Source: an uncultured beta proteobacterium
GTDB taxonomy: Bacteria; Pseudomonadota; Gammaproteobacteria; Burkholderiales; Rhodocyclaceae
Length of the DNA stretch: 5,772 nt
Direction: 5' to 3'
Assembly: GCA_903932755.1 (NCBI GenBank)
Contig: CAIZHL010000071.1
Coordinates: 1-5,772 of the forward strand
Position 1 is the first letter of the stretch, and each line of letters begins with the position of its first letter. The notes under the pieces were generated by a model. The model did not search any database. It saw only the letters and a program-made list of their open reading frames with translations, and was not told the DNA's origin. The position numbers and the translations under genes are program-made. This document shows positions 1-5,772 of this stretch, one piece after another.

Positions 1-2574
1 GGTCTCCGCTTTCGGCGCGACGCGGGACGCGCCGGCAGGCAGCAGCTTGCGCTCGAAACTCAGCGGCATGGCATCCGCGACTGTTTTGTTGAAGGGTTCG
101 GGCAGGCTGGACGAAAGCCCGACCAGGTTCGAGCTCAGCTTTATCTCGGCCAACTTGTTCTTGACGAGCACGCTGCCGGCCCATTTCGCGCTCCCGGCCA
201 GGTGATCCAGCACGGCGGAGTAGGGCACCTGCTGGCGCAACGCGGCAACGCTGTATTCACCCGCAGCGTTGATCTGAACGCCGCCATCGCCTGTCGTCCT
301 GACGTCGACGCTGAGGGGGGCACCCAGCATCTGGCCGCGAATGCCGCGCGCCTCGATTTGGTCGGCGGAAAAGCGCATGGTGCCGCGGATGTCGGTGATG
401 GGCGGGAAACCGCTGGCGACCGTCAGGCGGTTGGCCTCGAAGCGATACACGCCGTCGACTTTGGACTTGTCCATTTTTCGCAAGGGCAGGCCGAGCTTGA
501 GGTCGAGTTCGCCGTTGCCCTCCGCTTGCATCCCCTTCGTAAAATGGTCGATGCGTTCGCCCACCGAGCTGGATTCGATGAAGCGCAGGAAATCGGCCGT
601 CGGCCCCGCCACCTTGCCGCTCACGGTCAACATTTCCTCAAGTTGTTCGATATCCGCGATCTCGGCGCGAACCTCGCGCACGCTGGTGCCGAAGATTTTT
701 CCGCTCTTGCCGGTGATCAGCATGCGCTGGCCGGAGAACAGCAATTCACCCTCGATGTTGTTTATCTCGGGCCAGTCTTCGGCGTAGCGCAGGGTGGTGT
801 CGTGGAACTTGCCGCGCACCTCGAAAATTCCGTCCTTGCCGTCGCGGAAAGGAAACTGCCGCAGGTCGCCGCGCAGCTTGAGCGTGGTATCTGTGGCCTT
901 GCCGCCGCTGATGGCGTCGCGCAGCCAGTCGCGCACCTGCTCGCCCACCGCGAGCGGCATGTAGCGCCAGGCGGCATTGCCGCTGCCGCGCGTCAGGCGG
1001 GCGTCCAGATCGAGGGCGCCGGGCCCATCCGGGAGCGACCGCCAGTTCCCTTTGGCGTCGCCGGCGGCATCCTTGTTGTGGAAGGTGACCTCGTTCAGCT
1101 TTACCTGCAGGCCGTCTGCGGCGGACTTCCAGTCAAGGTCGGCGGCGAAGGCTTCCAGCTCCAGCTTCGGATCAGCGAAGACCGTCGGCAGTTCGAAGGC
1201 CGCGCGCTGCCCGTTGAGCTGCACGCGGCCACTCTTTTCGCTGCCCTCGATGCGGCCGTTGATGCCGGACATGCCCGGCACCGGCCCGAGGGCGGTGAGG
1301 CCAAGGCCTTCGAAGCGGCTGCTGACGTTCCATGTCTGCGGCGCCCCCTGGGCTTCAGGCGCCCCCTTCCAGTCAAGCTTGAGGTCATAGACATGACCGC
1401 GCGGCGCGTGCCGGGCCAGGAGGGCGCGGGTCGCGTTGTCCAGCGGCAGATGCGCGGCGAGATCCGCCATGGCCGCCAGATCGAGGCCGTTGGCGCTGGC
1501 GCGGCCCTGTGGCGGACGATTGGCAGCTGCTCCCTGCCAGGCCAGCTTGAGGTCGATCGGCGCCGGGGCTACGCCGCCGCGGGTCGCCAGCGTCAGATGT
1601 TTGAGTTCGGCTTCAAAGCCGCCTTCGAGGCGGCGCCCGGTGACGCGGCCTTCGAGCAGCACCATGTCCAGCTCGGGCAAGTCGCGGCGCAGTTGCAGGC
1701 GCACGTCGGCCAGCCTGACGTCGGCGGTGGTGGTCTGCAGTTGATTGTCGTCAAACCCAAGCCATAGCCTCAGGGCCCCGCTGCCCTGCGGCAGATTGAT
1801 CGGATAGTCGACCCACTGGCGCCAGACGGCAAGGTCGGCATAGTCGAGTTCGGCATAGGCCTCGCCTTTCCACGCTTCCAGCAGGTCGAAATCGCGCCCC
1901 TTGAAGTCGCCGCGGATGTCGATGCGCGCGGCAAGCTGGCGCGGCGGGTCGGCGGTAAGGCCGAAGCGATGGCGGCCGAAGCTGTTGTCGAGCTGAAAGT
2001 TGAAATGCTTCAGTTCCAGGGGCGGGGCCTCGCGCAAGTCGTCCTGCCAGGTGATCGTGGCTTCGCGCACGATGACCTGGCCCTGCGCCAGCAGCCAGTC
2101 GGAAAATTCCTCGTCGGTTCCGGGCTGGGGCGTGATTTCCAGCCCGGCGGCGAAGAGCCGGCCATCGCGATCGCGCCGCAGCTGCAAGTTCGGGGTGTTG
2201 AGCTCGATGCGCGCCAGACGCAGCTGGAAGTGCCACAGCGAGCTCCAGGAAAGCTCCGCCTCGACCTCGTCGAACCCCAGCGCCGGACGGCCCAGGGTGT
2301 CGCGAATCTCGAAGCCTTCCAGGGTGAGCGCGGGGCGCAGGCCGGCCCAATGCGTTTCTATCCTGCGGATGGCGACCGGACGATTGATCGCCGTGCCGAT
2401 CATCTGTTCGATATCGCCGCGGTAGCTTTCTATCTGGGGCAGGATCGCATAGCGCAGCGCCAGCAGGATCAGGGCGAAGGCGAAGTAGCCGAGGGTTGCC
2501 GCCCAGGCGAGCGCGCGCAGCAGGACGCCGAGCCGGGGGTGGGCTCGTGGCAACTGGCGCAGACGCGAAAACAA
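1..2574 (-). CDS. yhdP: YhdP/TIGR02099-family AsmA-like envelope protein, 3' end outside the window
   Basis: Seen: the minus-strand frame is open from 2652 to base 1. From a TTG at 2574 it gives 858 residues with no stop. Residues about 19-40 form one hydrophobic helix (LAWAATLGYFAFALILL), followed by the family-typical RYAILPQIESYR and a GRPVAI-like stretch near 60-66. A long beta-rich, membrane-free part follows. Near 536 comes WRYMPLAVGEQVRDWL and at 574-579 FPFRDG, then FEVRGKF, all typical of this family. Known: YhdP (about 1270 residues in E. coli) is an inner-membrane-anchored AsmA-like protein which, with TamB and YdbH, supports phospholipid transport to the outer membrane. Inferred: roughly the last 400 residues, including the AsmA-like C-terminal part, lie beyond the left edge. 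The start is uncertain. The first in-frame ATG is at 2403, after the membrane helix, so a non-ATG start (TTG 2574, GTG 2622, or rare ATT 2586) is needed. It is divergent from glnE. Family assignment is firm; the exact role in this organism is inferred. Confidence 0.9.
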   Translation of the reverse strand, partial: MFSRLRQLPRAHPRLGVLLRALAWAATLGYFAFALILLALRYAILPQIESYRGDIEQMIGTAINRPVAIRRIETHWAGLRPALTLEGFEIRDTLGRPALGFDEVEAELSWSSLWHFQLRLARIELNTPNLQLRRDRDGRLFAAGLEITPQPGTDEEFSDWLLAQGQVIVREATITWQDDLREAPPLELKHFNFQLDNSFGRHRFGLTADPPRQLAARIDIRGDFKGRDFDLLEAWKGEAYAELDYADLAVWRQWVDYPINLPQGSGALRLWLGFDDNQLQTTTADVRLADVRLQLRRDLPELDMVLLEGRVTGRRLEGGFEAELKHLTLATRGGVAPAPIDLKLAWQGAAANRPPQGRASANGLDLAAMADLAAHLPLDNATRALLARHAPRGHVYDLKLDWKGAPEAQGAPQTWNVSSRFEGLGLTALGPVPGMSGINGRIEGSEKSGRVQLNGQRAAFELPTVFADPKLELEAFAADLDWKSAADGLQVKLNEVTFHNKDAAGDAKGNWRSLPDGPGALDLDARLTRGSGNAAWRYMPLAVGEQVRDWLRDAISGGKATDTTLKLRGDLRQFPFRDGKDGIFEVRGKFHDTTLRYAEDWPEINNIEGELLFSGQRMLITGKSGKIFGTSVREVRAEIADIEQLEEMLTVSGKVAGPTADFLRFIESSSVGERIDHFTKGMQAEGNGELDLKLGLPLRKMDKSKVDGVYRFEANRLTVASGFPPITDIRGTMRFSADQIEARGIRGQMLGAPLSVDVRTTGDGGVQINAAGEYSVAALRQQVPYSAVLDHLAGSAKWAGSVLVKNKLAEIKLSSNLVGLSSSLPEPFNKTVADAMPLSFERKLLPAGASRVAPKAET

Positions 2575-2606
2575 CCGGGGAGTAATGGAGGTAAAGCCTC
2601 GTAGGG

Positions 2607-2622
2607 GTGCGCCACGGCGCAC
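2607..2622. repeat. Perfect inverted repeat, REP-like palindrome
   Basis: GTGCGCC and GGCGCAC form a perfect 7-bp stem around a 2-base centre (AC). The flank reads GTAGGG just before it. GTAGGGTGCGC-like palindromes occur as dispersed small repeats in many proteobacterial genomes, so this may be one copy of such an element; that is from memory and not checked by search. It could equally be an operator, or a hairpin in the transcript of either gene. The symmetric short spacer fits a dimeric protein site as well as a hairpin. It overlaps the possible GTG start (2622) of the yhdP-like gene, which argues against that start. Confidence 0.55.
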
Positions 2623-2657
2623 GCTAAAATGGGCAAATCCAACGCTAAACCGTTAAA
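2622..2657 (+). repeat. Three CGYTAAA direct repeats upstream of glnE
   Basis: CGCTAAA occurs at 2622-2628 and 2643-2649, both preceded by A, giving an 8-bp match ACGCTAAA at 2621-2628 and 2642-2649. A variant CGTTAAA lies at 2651-2657. The first two copies are exactly 21 bp apart, about two helical turns, which would put them on the same DNA face. They may be regulator sites, or chance in a short AT-rich stretch. No known regulator consensus is recognised. Confidence 0.35.
2625..2630 (+). promoter_or_regulatory. Possible -10 box of glnE
   Basis: TAAAAT lies 36 bases before the glnE ATG and differs from TATAAT at one position. Transcription would start near 2637 and give a leader of about 30 bases. 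No TTGACA-like -35 is present 17 bp upstream; that place is taken by the G-rich edge of the inverted repeat, so an activator or a different promoter would be needed. A second candidate, TTAAAT at 2653-2658, would start the transcript almost at the ATG. Confidence 0.3.
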
Positions 2658-2666
2658 TTCTAACCG

Positions 2667-5381
2667 ATGCCCTCCCTCGCCGATATCCTCGAAACATCCC
2701 GTTACCTGAGCCGCCTGCTGGCCGCCAAACCGGCATTGGCGGCCGAAGCCGAGGCGACTCTGGATCAGCCGGTGACGCGGGAAGACCTGGCGACATGGCT
2801 TGCCGCACAGCCTGCCGGCGAAGCCGATCTCAAGCGGGTGCTGCGCCAGTTGAAGCAGCGCGCTTACGCCCGCATCGCCACGCGCGATCTGGCCGGGCTC
2901 GCCACGCTCGGCGAAGTGGTCGAATGCATGACGCTGATCGCCGAACTGGCGGTGACCCGGGCCGTGGAAGTCATCGACAAAGGCCTCGCCGAGCGCTACG
3001 GTTCGCCGCGCGCCGCCGATGGCAGGACGCAGGAACTGATCGTCATCGGCATGGGCAAGCTGGGCGGGCGCGAACTCAACGTGTCGTCGGACATCGACCT
3101 GATCTTTGTCTATCCCGAGGATGGTGACACCGACGGCGCCAAACCGATTTCAAATTTCGAATATTTCACCCGCCTCGGCCGCGGCCTGATCAACGCCATC
3201 GCCGACGTCACCGAGGATGGCCAGGTATTCCGCGTCGACATGCGGCTGCGGCCCAACGGCGATTCCGGCCCGCTGGTCTGCTCCTTCGACATGCTGGAGA
3301 ACTATTTCATCACCCAGGGCCGCGAGTGGGAGCGCTATGCCTGGATCAAGGCGCGGCCTCTCACCGGCAACTGCGCAGGCAACAGCGCCGGCAACAGCGA
3401 GGGCTCGCGCTGGGACGAGCTGGAGGCGATCCGCCGCCCCTTCGTCTTCCGCAAGTACCTCGATTTCGGCGCCATCAACGCCATGCGTGAGCTGCACGCG
3501 CAGATCCGCCAGGAAGTGGCGAAGAAGGACAAGGCCGACAACGTCAAGCTCGGTCCCGGCGGCATCCGCGAAATCGAGTTCATCGCCCAGGTGTTCCAGC
3601 TGATCCGCGGCGGGCGCGATCCCTCCTTGCAGATCAAGCCGACGCTGCAGGTGCTGAAACTGCTCGCAGACAACGGTCTGCTTGCCGCCGAAGGAGTGGG
3701 CGAGCTGTCGGCCGCCTACGACTTCCTGCGCCGCGTCGAACATCGCCTGCAATACCTCGACGATGCGCAGACCCATATGCTGCCGACCGGCGCGGAGGAT
3801 CGCGCCATTGTCGCCCGCGCCATGGGCTACGGCTCCTTCGAAGGCCTGCTGGCCGAACTGGACGACCATCGCGCCGCCGTGGCGCGCCATTTCGAAGCGG
3901 TGTTCGCCGACCCCAACCGCGGCGAGCACAAGCTGGCCGGCATGTGGCGCGGCGCCGGCGGAGAGGAGCAGGGCGAAGAGTTCGCCAACCTCGGTTACCG
4001 GCAGCCGCGCGAAGCCGCGCAGCGCGTCACCGCCCTGCGCGAGGGGCCGCGCTACCAGCAGCTCGCCGCCGGCATCCGCGAGCGCTTCGACGCGCTGGTG
4101 CCGCAGCTGATTCAGGCCGCGGCGGAAATGCCCAACCCCGACGCGACGCTGATTCGCAGCCTCGACCTGCTCGAGTCCATCACGCGCCGCGCCGCCTACC
4201 TCGCGCTGTTGCAGCAGTACCCGCAGGCGCTGCGCAAAGTCGCCGAACTGGTCAGCAGCTCGAGCTGGGCTGCCGCCTACCTGCAGCGCCATCCGATCCT
4301 GCTTGACGAACTGCTCGACCCGCGCCTGCTCGACGTGCTGCCCGACTGGAGCGGCGTGCGCGGGGCGCTGGAATCCAGGCTGGCCGAACTCGAACCGGAC
4401 ACCGAGCGCCAGATGGACCTGCTGCGCGAGACCCACCACGCCCAGGTTTTCCGCCTGTTGGCGCAGGACGTGGCCGGCCTCTACACGGTGGAAAAGCTGG
4501 CCGACCACCTTTCCGAACTGGCCGACATCCTGTTGGCGGCGGCGATCGAACGCGCCTGGCTCAAGCTCGCCAAGCGCCATGTCGAGCAGCCGAAGTTCGC
4601 CGTCATCAGTTACGGCAAGCTGGGCGGCAAGGAACTCGGTTTCGCCTCCGACCTTGACCTGGTTTTCCTCTACGATGATCCGGCGCCGGAAGCTGGCGAG
4701 AATTACGGCCGGCTCGGCACGCGGCTCAACACCTGGCTCTCGGCGCAGACCGCCGCCGGCCAGCTGTTCGAGACCGACCTGCGGCTGCGGCCCAACGGCG
4801 ATTCGGGCCTGGTGGTCAGCTCCATGGAATCCTTCCGCAAGTACCAGCTCGAAGCCGCCTGGGTCTGGGAGCATCAGGCGCTCACCCGTGCCCGCTTCTC
4901 TGCCGGCGATCCGGTCGTCGGCGCGGCTTTCGAGAAGATCCGCTGCGAGGTGCTGCGCCAGCAGCGCGACCTCGACAAGCTGCGTACCGACATCGTCGAG
5001 ATGCGGCAGAAAATGGCCGACACCCACGCCACGCGCGGCGACCTGCGCGACACGGTATTCGATCTAAAGCACGATCCCGGCGGCCTGGTCGATGTCGAAT
5101 TCATCGTCCAGTACCTGGTGCTCGGCTACTCGCACGCCCATCGCGAACTCACCGGCAACAAGGGCAACATCGCCTTGCTGAGGATGGCCGCCGACGCCGG
5201 CCTGATCCCCGCCGAGCTGGCCGAAACCGTGCGCAACGCCTACCGCGACTACCGCCGCATGCAGCACGGCCTGCGCCTCAACGGTACCAAGGCGCGCGTC
5301 GCACCGGAAGAAGTCGGCCACCGCGTCACGGCGGTGCGGGAATTGTGGCGGCAGGTGTTCGGCGAGCCTGCTGCCAACTGA
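2667..5381 (+). CDS. glnE: Bifunctional glutamine synthetase adenylyltransferase / adenylyl-removing enzyme
   Basis: Role (known): this cytosolic enzyme attaches AMP to a tyrosine of glutamine synthetase when nitrogen is plentiful and removes it when nitrogen is scarce, directed by PII protein and glutamine. Seen: 904 residues with two related nucleotidyltransferase halves. The N-terminal, adenylyl-removing half has GMGKLGG (128-134), the metal-binding D142-I-D144, VDMRLRPNGDSG (190-201) and GPGGIREIEFI (296-306). The C-terminal, adenylylating half has SYGKLGG (648-654), D662-L-D664, TDLRLRPNGDSG (703-714) and HDPGGLVDVEFI (802-813). All the key acidic motifs are intact, so both activities are expected. 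It is slightly shorter than E. coli GlnE (946), mainly before the first catalytic motif. The start is well fixed: an in-frame TAA at 2661 lies two codons upstream of the ATG. No Shine-Dalgarno is visible before the ATG. Odd: a short G-N-rich repeat at residues 234-245. It appears monocistronic: the neighbour upstream is divergent and the one downstream convergent. Confidence 0.98.
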   Translation: MPSLADILETSRYLSRLLAAKPALAAEAEATLDQPVTREDLATWLAAQPAGEADLKRVLRQLKQRAYARIATRDLAGLATLGEVVECMTLIAELAVTRAVEVIDKGLAERYGSPRAADGRTQELIVIGMGKLGGRELNVSSDIDLIFVYPEDGDTDGAKPISNFEYFTRLGRGLINAIADVTEDGQVFRVDMRLRPNGDSGPLVCSFDMLENYFITQGREWERYAWIKARPLTGNCAGNSAGNSEGSRWDELEAIRRPFVFRKYLDFGAINAMRELHAQIRQEVAKKDKADNVKLGPGGIREIEFIAQVFQLIRGGRDPSLQIKPTLQVLKLLADNGLLAAEGVGELSAAYDFLRRVEHRLQYLDDAQTHMLPTGAEDRAIVARAMGYGSFEGLLAELDDHRAAVARHFEAVFADPNRGEHKLAGMWRGAGGEEQGEEFANLGYRQPREAAQRVTALREGPRYQQLAAGIRERFDALVPQLIQAAAEMPNPDATLIRSLDLLESITRRAAYLALLQQYPQALRKVAELVSSSSWAAAYLQRHPILLDELLDPRLLDVLPDWSGVRGALESRLAELEPDTERQMDLLRETHHAQVFRLLAQDVAGLYTVEKLADHLSELADILLAAAIERAWLKLAKRHVEQPKFAVISYGKLGGKELGFASDLDLVFLYDDPAPEAGENYGRLGTRLNTWLSAQTAAGQLFETDLRLRPNGDSGLVVSSMESFRKYQLEAAWVWEHQALTRARFSAGDPVVGAAFEKIRCEVLRQQRDLDKLRTDIVEMRQKMADTHATRGDLRDTVFDLKHDPGGLVDVEFIVQYLVLGYSHAHRELTGNKGNIALLRMAADAGLIPAELAETVRNAYRDYRRMQHGLRLNGTKARVAPEEVGHRVTAVRELWRQVFGEPAAN
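3241..3265 (+). repeat. 25-bp exact direct repeat, copy 1 (adenylyl-removing half of glnE)
   Basis: This stretch encodes the MRLRPNGDS part of the first nucleotidyltransferase half. It is identical over 25 bases to 4780-4804 in the second half, in the same codon register. The protein motif is conserved in both halves of GlnE, but identical codons over the whole run are not required by that. Confidence 0.85.
3366..3401 (+). repeat. Three-copy 12-bp tandem repeat inside glnE
   Basis: Three consecutive 12-base units share the pattern GGCAAC-NGCGNN, coding GNCA, GNSA and GNSE (residues 234-245). They sit between KARPLTG and the conserved RWDELEAIRRPF segment of the adenylyl-removing half. The unit is a multiple of three, so gain or loss of copies keeps the frame. 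From memory, relatives have only a short variable linker here, so this looks like a local slippage expansion in a surface loop. Confidence 0.75.
4780..4804 (+). repeat. 25-bp exact direct repeat, copy 2 (adenylylating half of glnE)
   Basis: Partner of the copy at 3241-3265, encoding LRLRPNGDS of the second half. The two copies are 1539 bases apart, exactly 513 codons, so recombination between them would delete the middle of the protein in frame and leave one hybrid catalytic domain. Confidence 0.85.
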
Positions 5382-5394
5382 CCGGCAGGGCGGT

Positions 5395-5407
5395 CGGCGG
5401 GACGCCG
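5395..5407. terminator. Weak hairpin in the convergent spacer, possible terminator
   Basis: CGGCG-GGA-CGCCG forms a 5-bp GC stem with a 3-base loop, 13 bases after the glnE stop. An alternative, wider pairing of GGCGG with CCGCC is also possible. No run of T follows on either strand, so it does not meet the usual pattern for an intrinsic terminator. It lies between convergent genes, where termination is expected; Rho may do this instead. The rest of the 100-bp spacer (5382-5481) shows nothing recognisable. Confidence 0.25.
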
Positions 5408-5481
5408 CCTGGCCAATCGATCACGCTGGATGGAATTGGCACTTCAGGGGCAAAGCCGGTTCAGATTGGAATGCGGCGACG

Positions 5482-5772
5482 CTAGAGCGGCAAACCGTCA
5501 AACGTCGCGTAGGCCGTCTTCAGCCAGCCCTTGACGCGCTGCCGCTCCAGCATGCCCAGGGCATCCGGCCCGTCGCGCAGGTTGATCGCGGCCCAGAAGC
5601 TGGCGTTCTGGCGGTCGATCTTGCCCATGCTGGTTTCGTGCAGTTGCGGCAGCGAGATGACGCGCGCGCCGAGGCTCTTCGCCTTGCCGAGTGCTGCCGA
5701 TTCGTCGAGTTGCGAAAAGTCGGAGCCGCGGCCGAGGTTCCTGACGACGATGTAGTTGGGGCCTTCGCCATA
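5482..5772 (-). CDS. C-terminal part of a ParA/StbB-like P-loop NTPase (tentative), 5' end outside the window
   Basis: Seen: the minus-strand frame is open from the right edge to a TAG at 5484-5482, giving the last 96 residues of a protein. It begins YGEGPNYIVVRNLGRGSDFS, continues with an AxxLGARVISLPQLHETSM helix-strand segment, then KIDRQNASFWAAIN, and ends with MLERQRVKGWLKTAYATFDG. Inferred: the strand ending in VVRN, followed by a variable stretch and a second strand ending in LP, resembles the guanine/adenine-recognition end of ParA/MinD/StbB-type NTPases, and I recall the KIDR...SFWAA...ERQRV pattern from proteobacterial StbB-like proteins. The Walker A and B motifs, which would prove this, lie outside the window. 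It is convergent with glnE, with 100 bp between stops, and codon use looks like that of its neighbours. It could instead be an unrelated uncharacterised protein; the cellular role is unknown. Confidence 0.5.
   Translation of the reverse strand, partial: YGEGPNYIVVRNLGRGSDFSQLDESAALGKAKSLGARVISLPQLHETSMGKIDRQNASFWAAINLRDGPDALGMLERQRVKGWLKTAYATFDGLPL

Larger units (their letters stand above)
2575..2666. promoter_or_regulatory. Divergent intergenic region between yhdP-like gene and glnE
   Basis: This 92-bp gap separates two head-to-head genes, so the promoters of both should lie in or next to it. It is visibly richer in A and T (2623-2665) than the coding DNA around it. It contains a 7-bp inverted repeat, three CGYTAAA words and a TAAAAT box, each listed separately. 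On the minus strand TAGAAT (2662-2657) resembles a -10 box for the yhdP-like gene, but no matching -35 is visible 17 bp upstream of it. No sigma-54 type GG/GC promoter was recognised. Function is inferred from position. Confidence 0.55.

Noticed and set aside
202..1767. Plus-strand open frame of 521 codons
   Set aside because: It lies antisense to the yhdP-like gene in the same codon register, where GC-biased codons rarely give stops. It shows no recognisable domain, while the opposite strand encodes clear family motifs.
1751..2350. Minus-strand frame of 199 codons within the yhdP-like gene
   Set aside because: It is in a different frame from the continuous gene and is low-complexity in Arg, Pro and Ala, typical of a shadow frame.
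1969..2604. Plus-strand frame of 211 codons ending just before the intergenic region
   Set aside because: It is antisense, in register with the yhdP-like gene, with no family features; treated as a shadow.
2622..2622. GTG at 2622 as start of the yhdP-like gene
   Set aside because: It lies in the arm of the inverted repeat and lacks a well-placed Shine-Dalgarno; it would add 16 residues unlike the family N-terminus. It is kept as a possibility but not chosen.
3150..5027. Minus-strand open frame of 625 codons
   Set aside because: It is the in-register antisense of glnE, whose conserved motifs are intact on the plus strand. Its length is explained by codon bias; its composition is repetitive and matches nothing recognised.
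5531..5755. Plus-strand frame of 74 codons at the right end
   Set aside because: It overlaps the well-structured C-terminal coding region on the minus strand and has shadow-like composition.

Overview
This GC-rich window looks like an ordinary chromosomal stretch from a betaproteobacterium, probably Rhodocyclales-like. That placement is inferred from the protein sequences (the style of GlnE and of the YhdP/TIGR02099-type protein) and from their head-to-head arrangement; no database search was possible. The protein-coding content is three genes, two of them cut by the window edges.

Left, minus strand, 1 to about 2574: most of a large AsmA/YhdP-family inner-membrane protein (TIGR02099 / DUF3971 type). 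The frame is open from 2652 all the way to base 1, so its C-terminus lies outside the window. It has one N-terminal membrane helix and a very long beta-rich periplasmic part. It probably takes part in moving phospholipid between the inner and outer membranes.

Middle, 2575-2666: a short AT-richer divergent intergenic region. It holds a perfect 7-bp inverted repeat, three CGYTAAA words, and a possible -10 box. It must carry the promoters or start regions of both flanking genes.

Centre, plus strand, 2667-5381: complete glnE, the bifunctional glutamine synthetase adenylyltransferase / adenylyl-removing enzyme. Both nucleotidyltransferase halves are intact. It carries a small three-copy 12-bp tandem repeat in a linker, and a 25-bp exact repeat shared by the two catalytic halves.

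Right, 5382-5481: a 100-bp convergent spacer with only a weak hairpin. It is followed on the minus strand, 5482-5772, by the C-terminal 96 residues of a protein that resembles ParA/StbB-like P-loop NTPases. This identification is tentative.

The genes do not form one pathway: envelope lipid homeostasis, nitrogen-assimilation control, and an unassigned NTPase-like protein. I see no tRNA, rRNA, CRISPR array, insertion sequence or sign of recent transfer, and no convincing new biological system. The best points for a second look are the repeats inside glnE, the divergent intergenic region with its non-ATG and SD-less starts, and the truncated right-hand gene.
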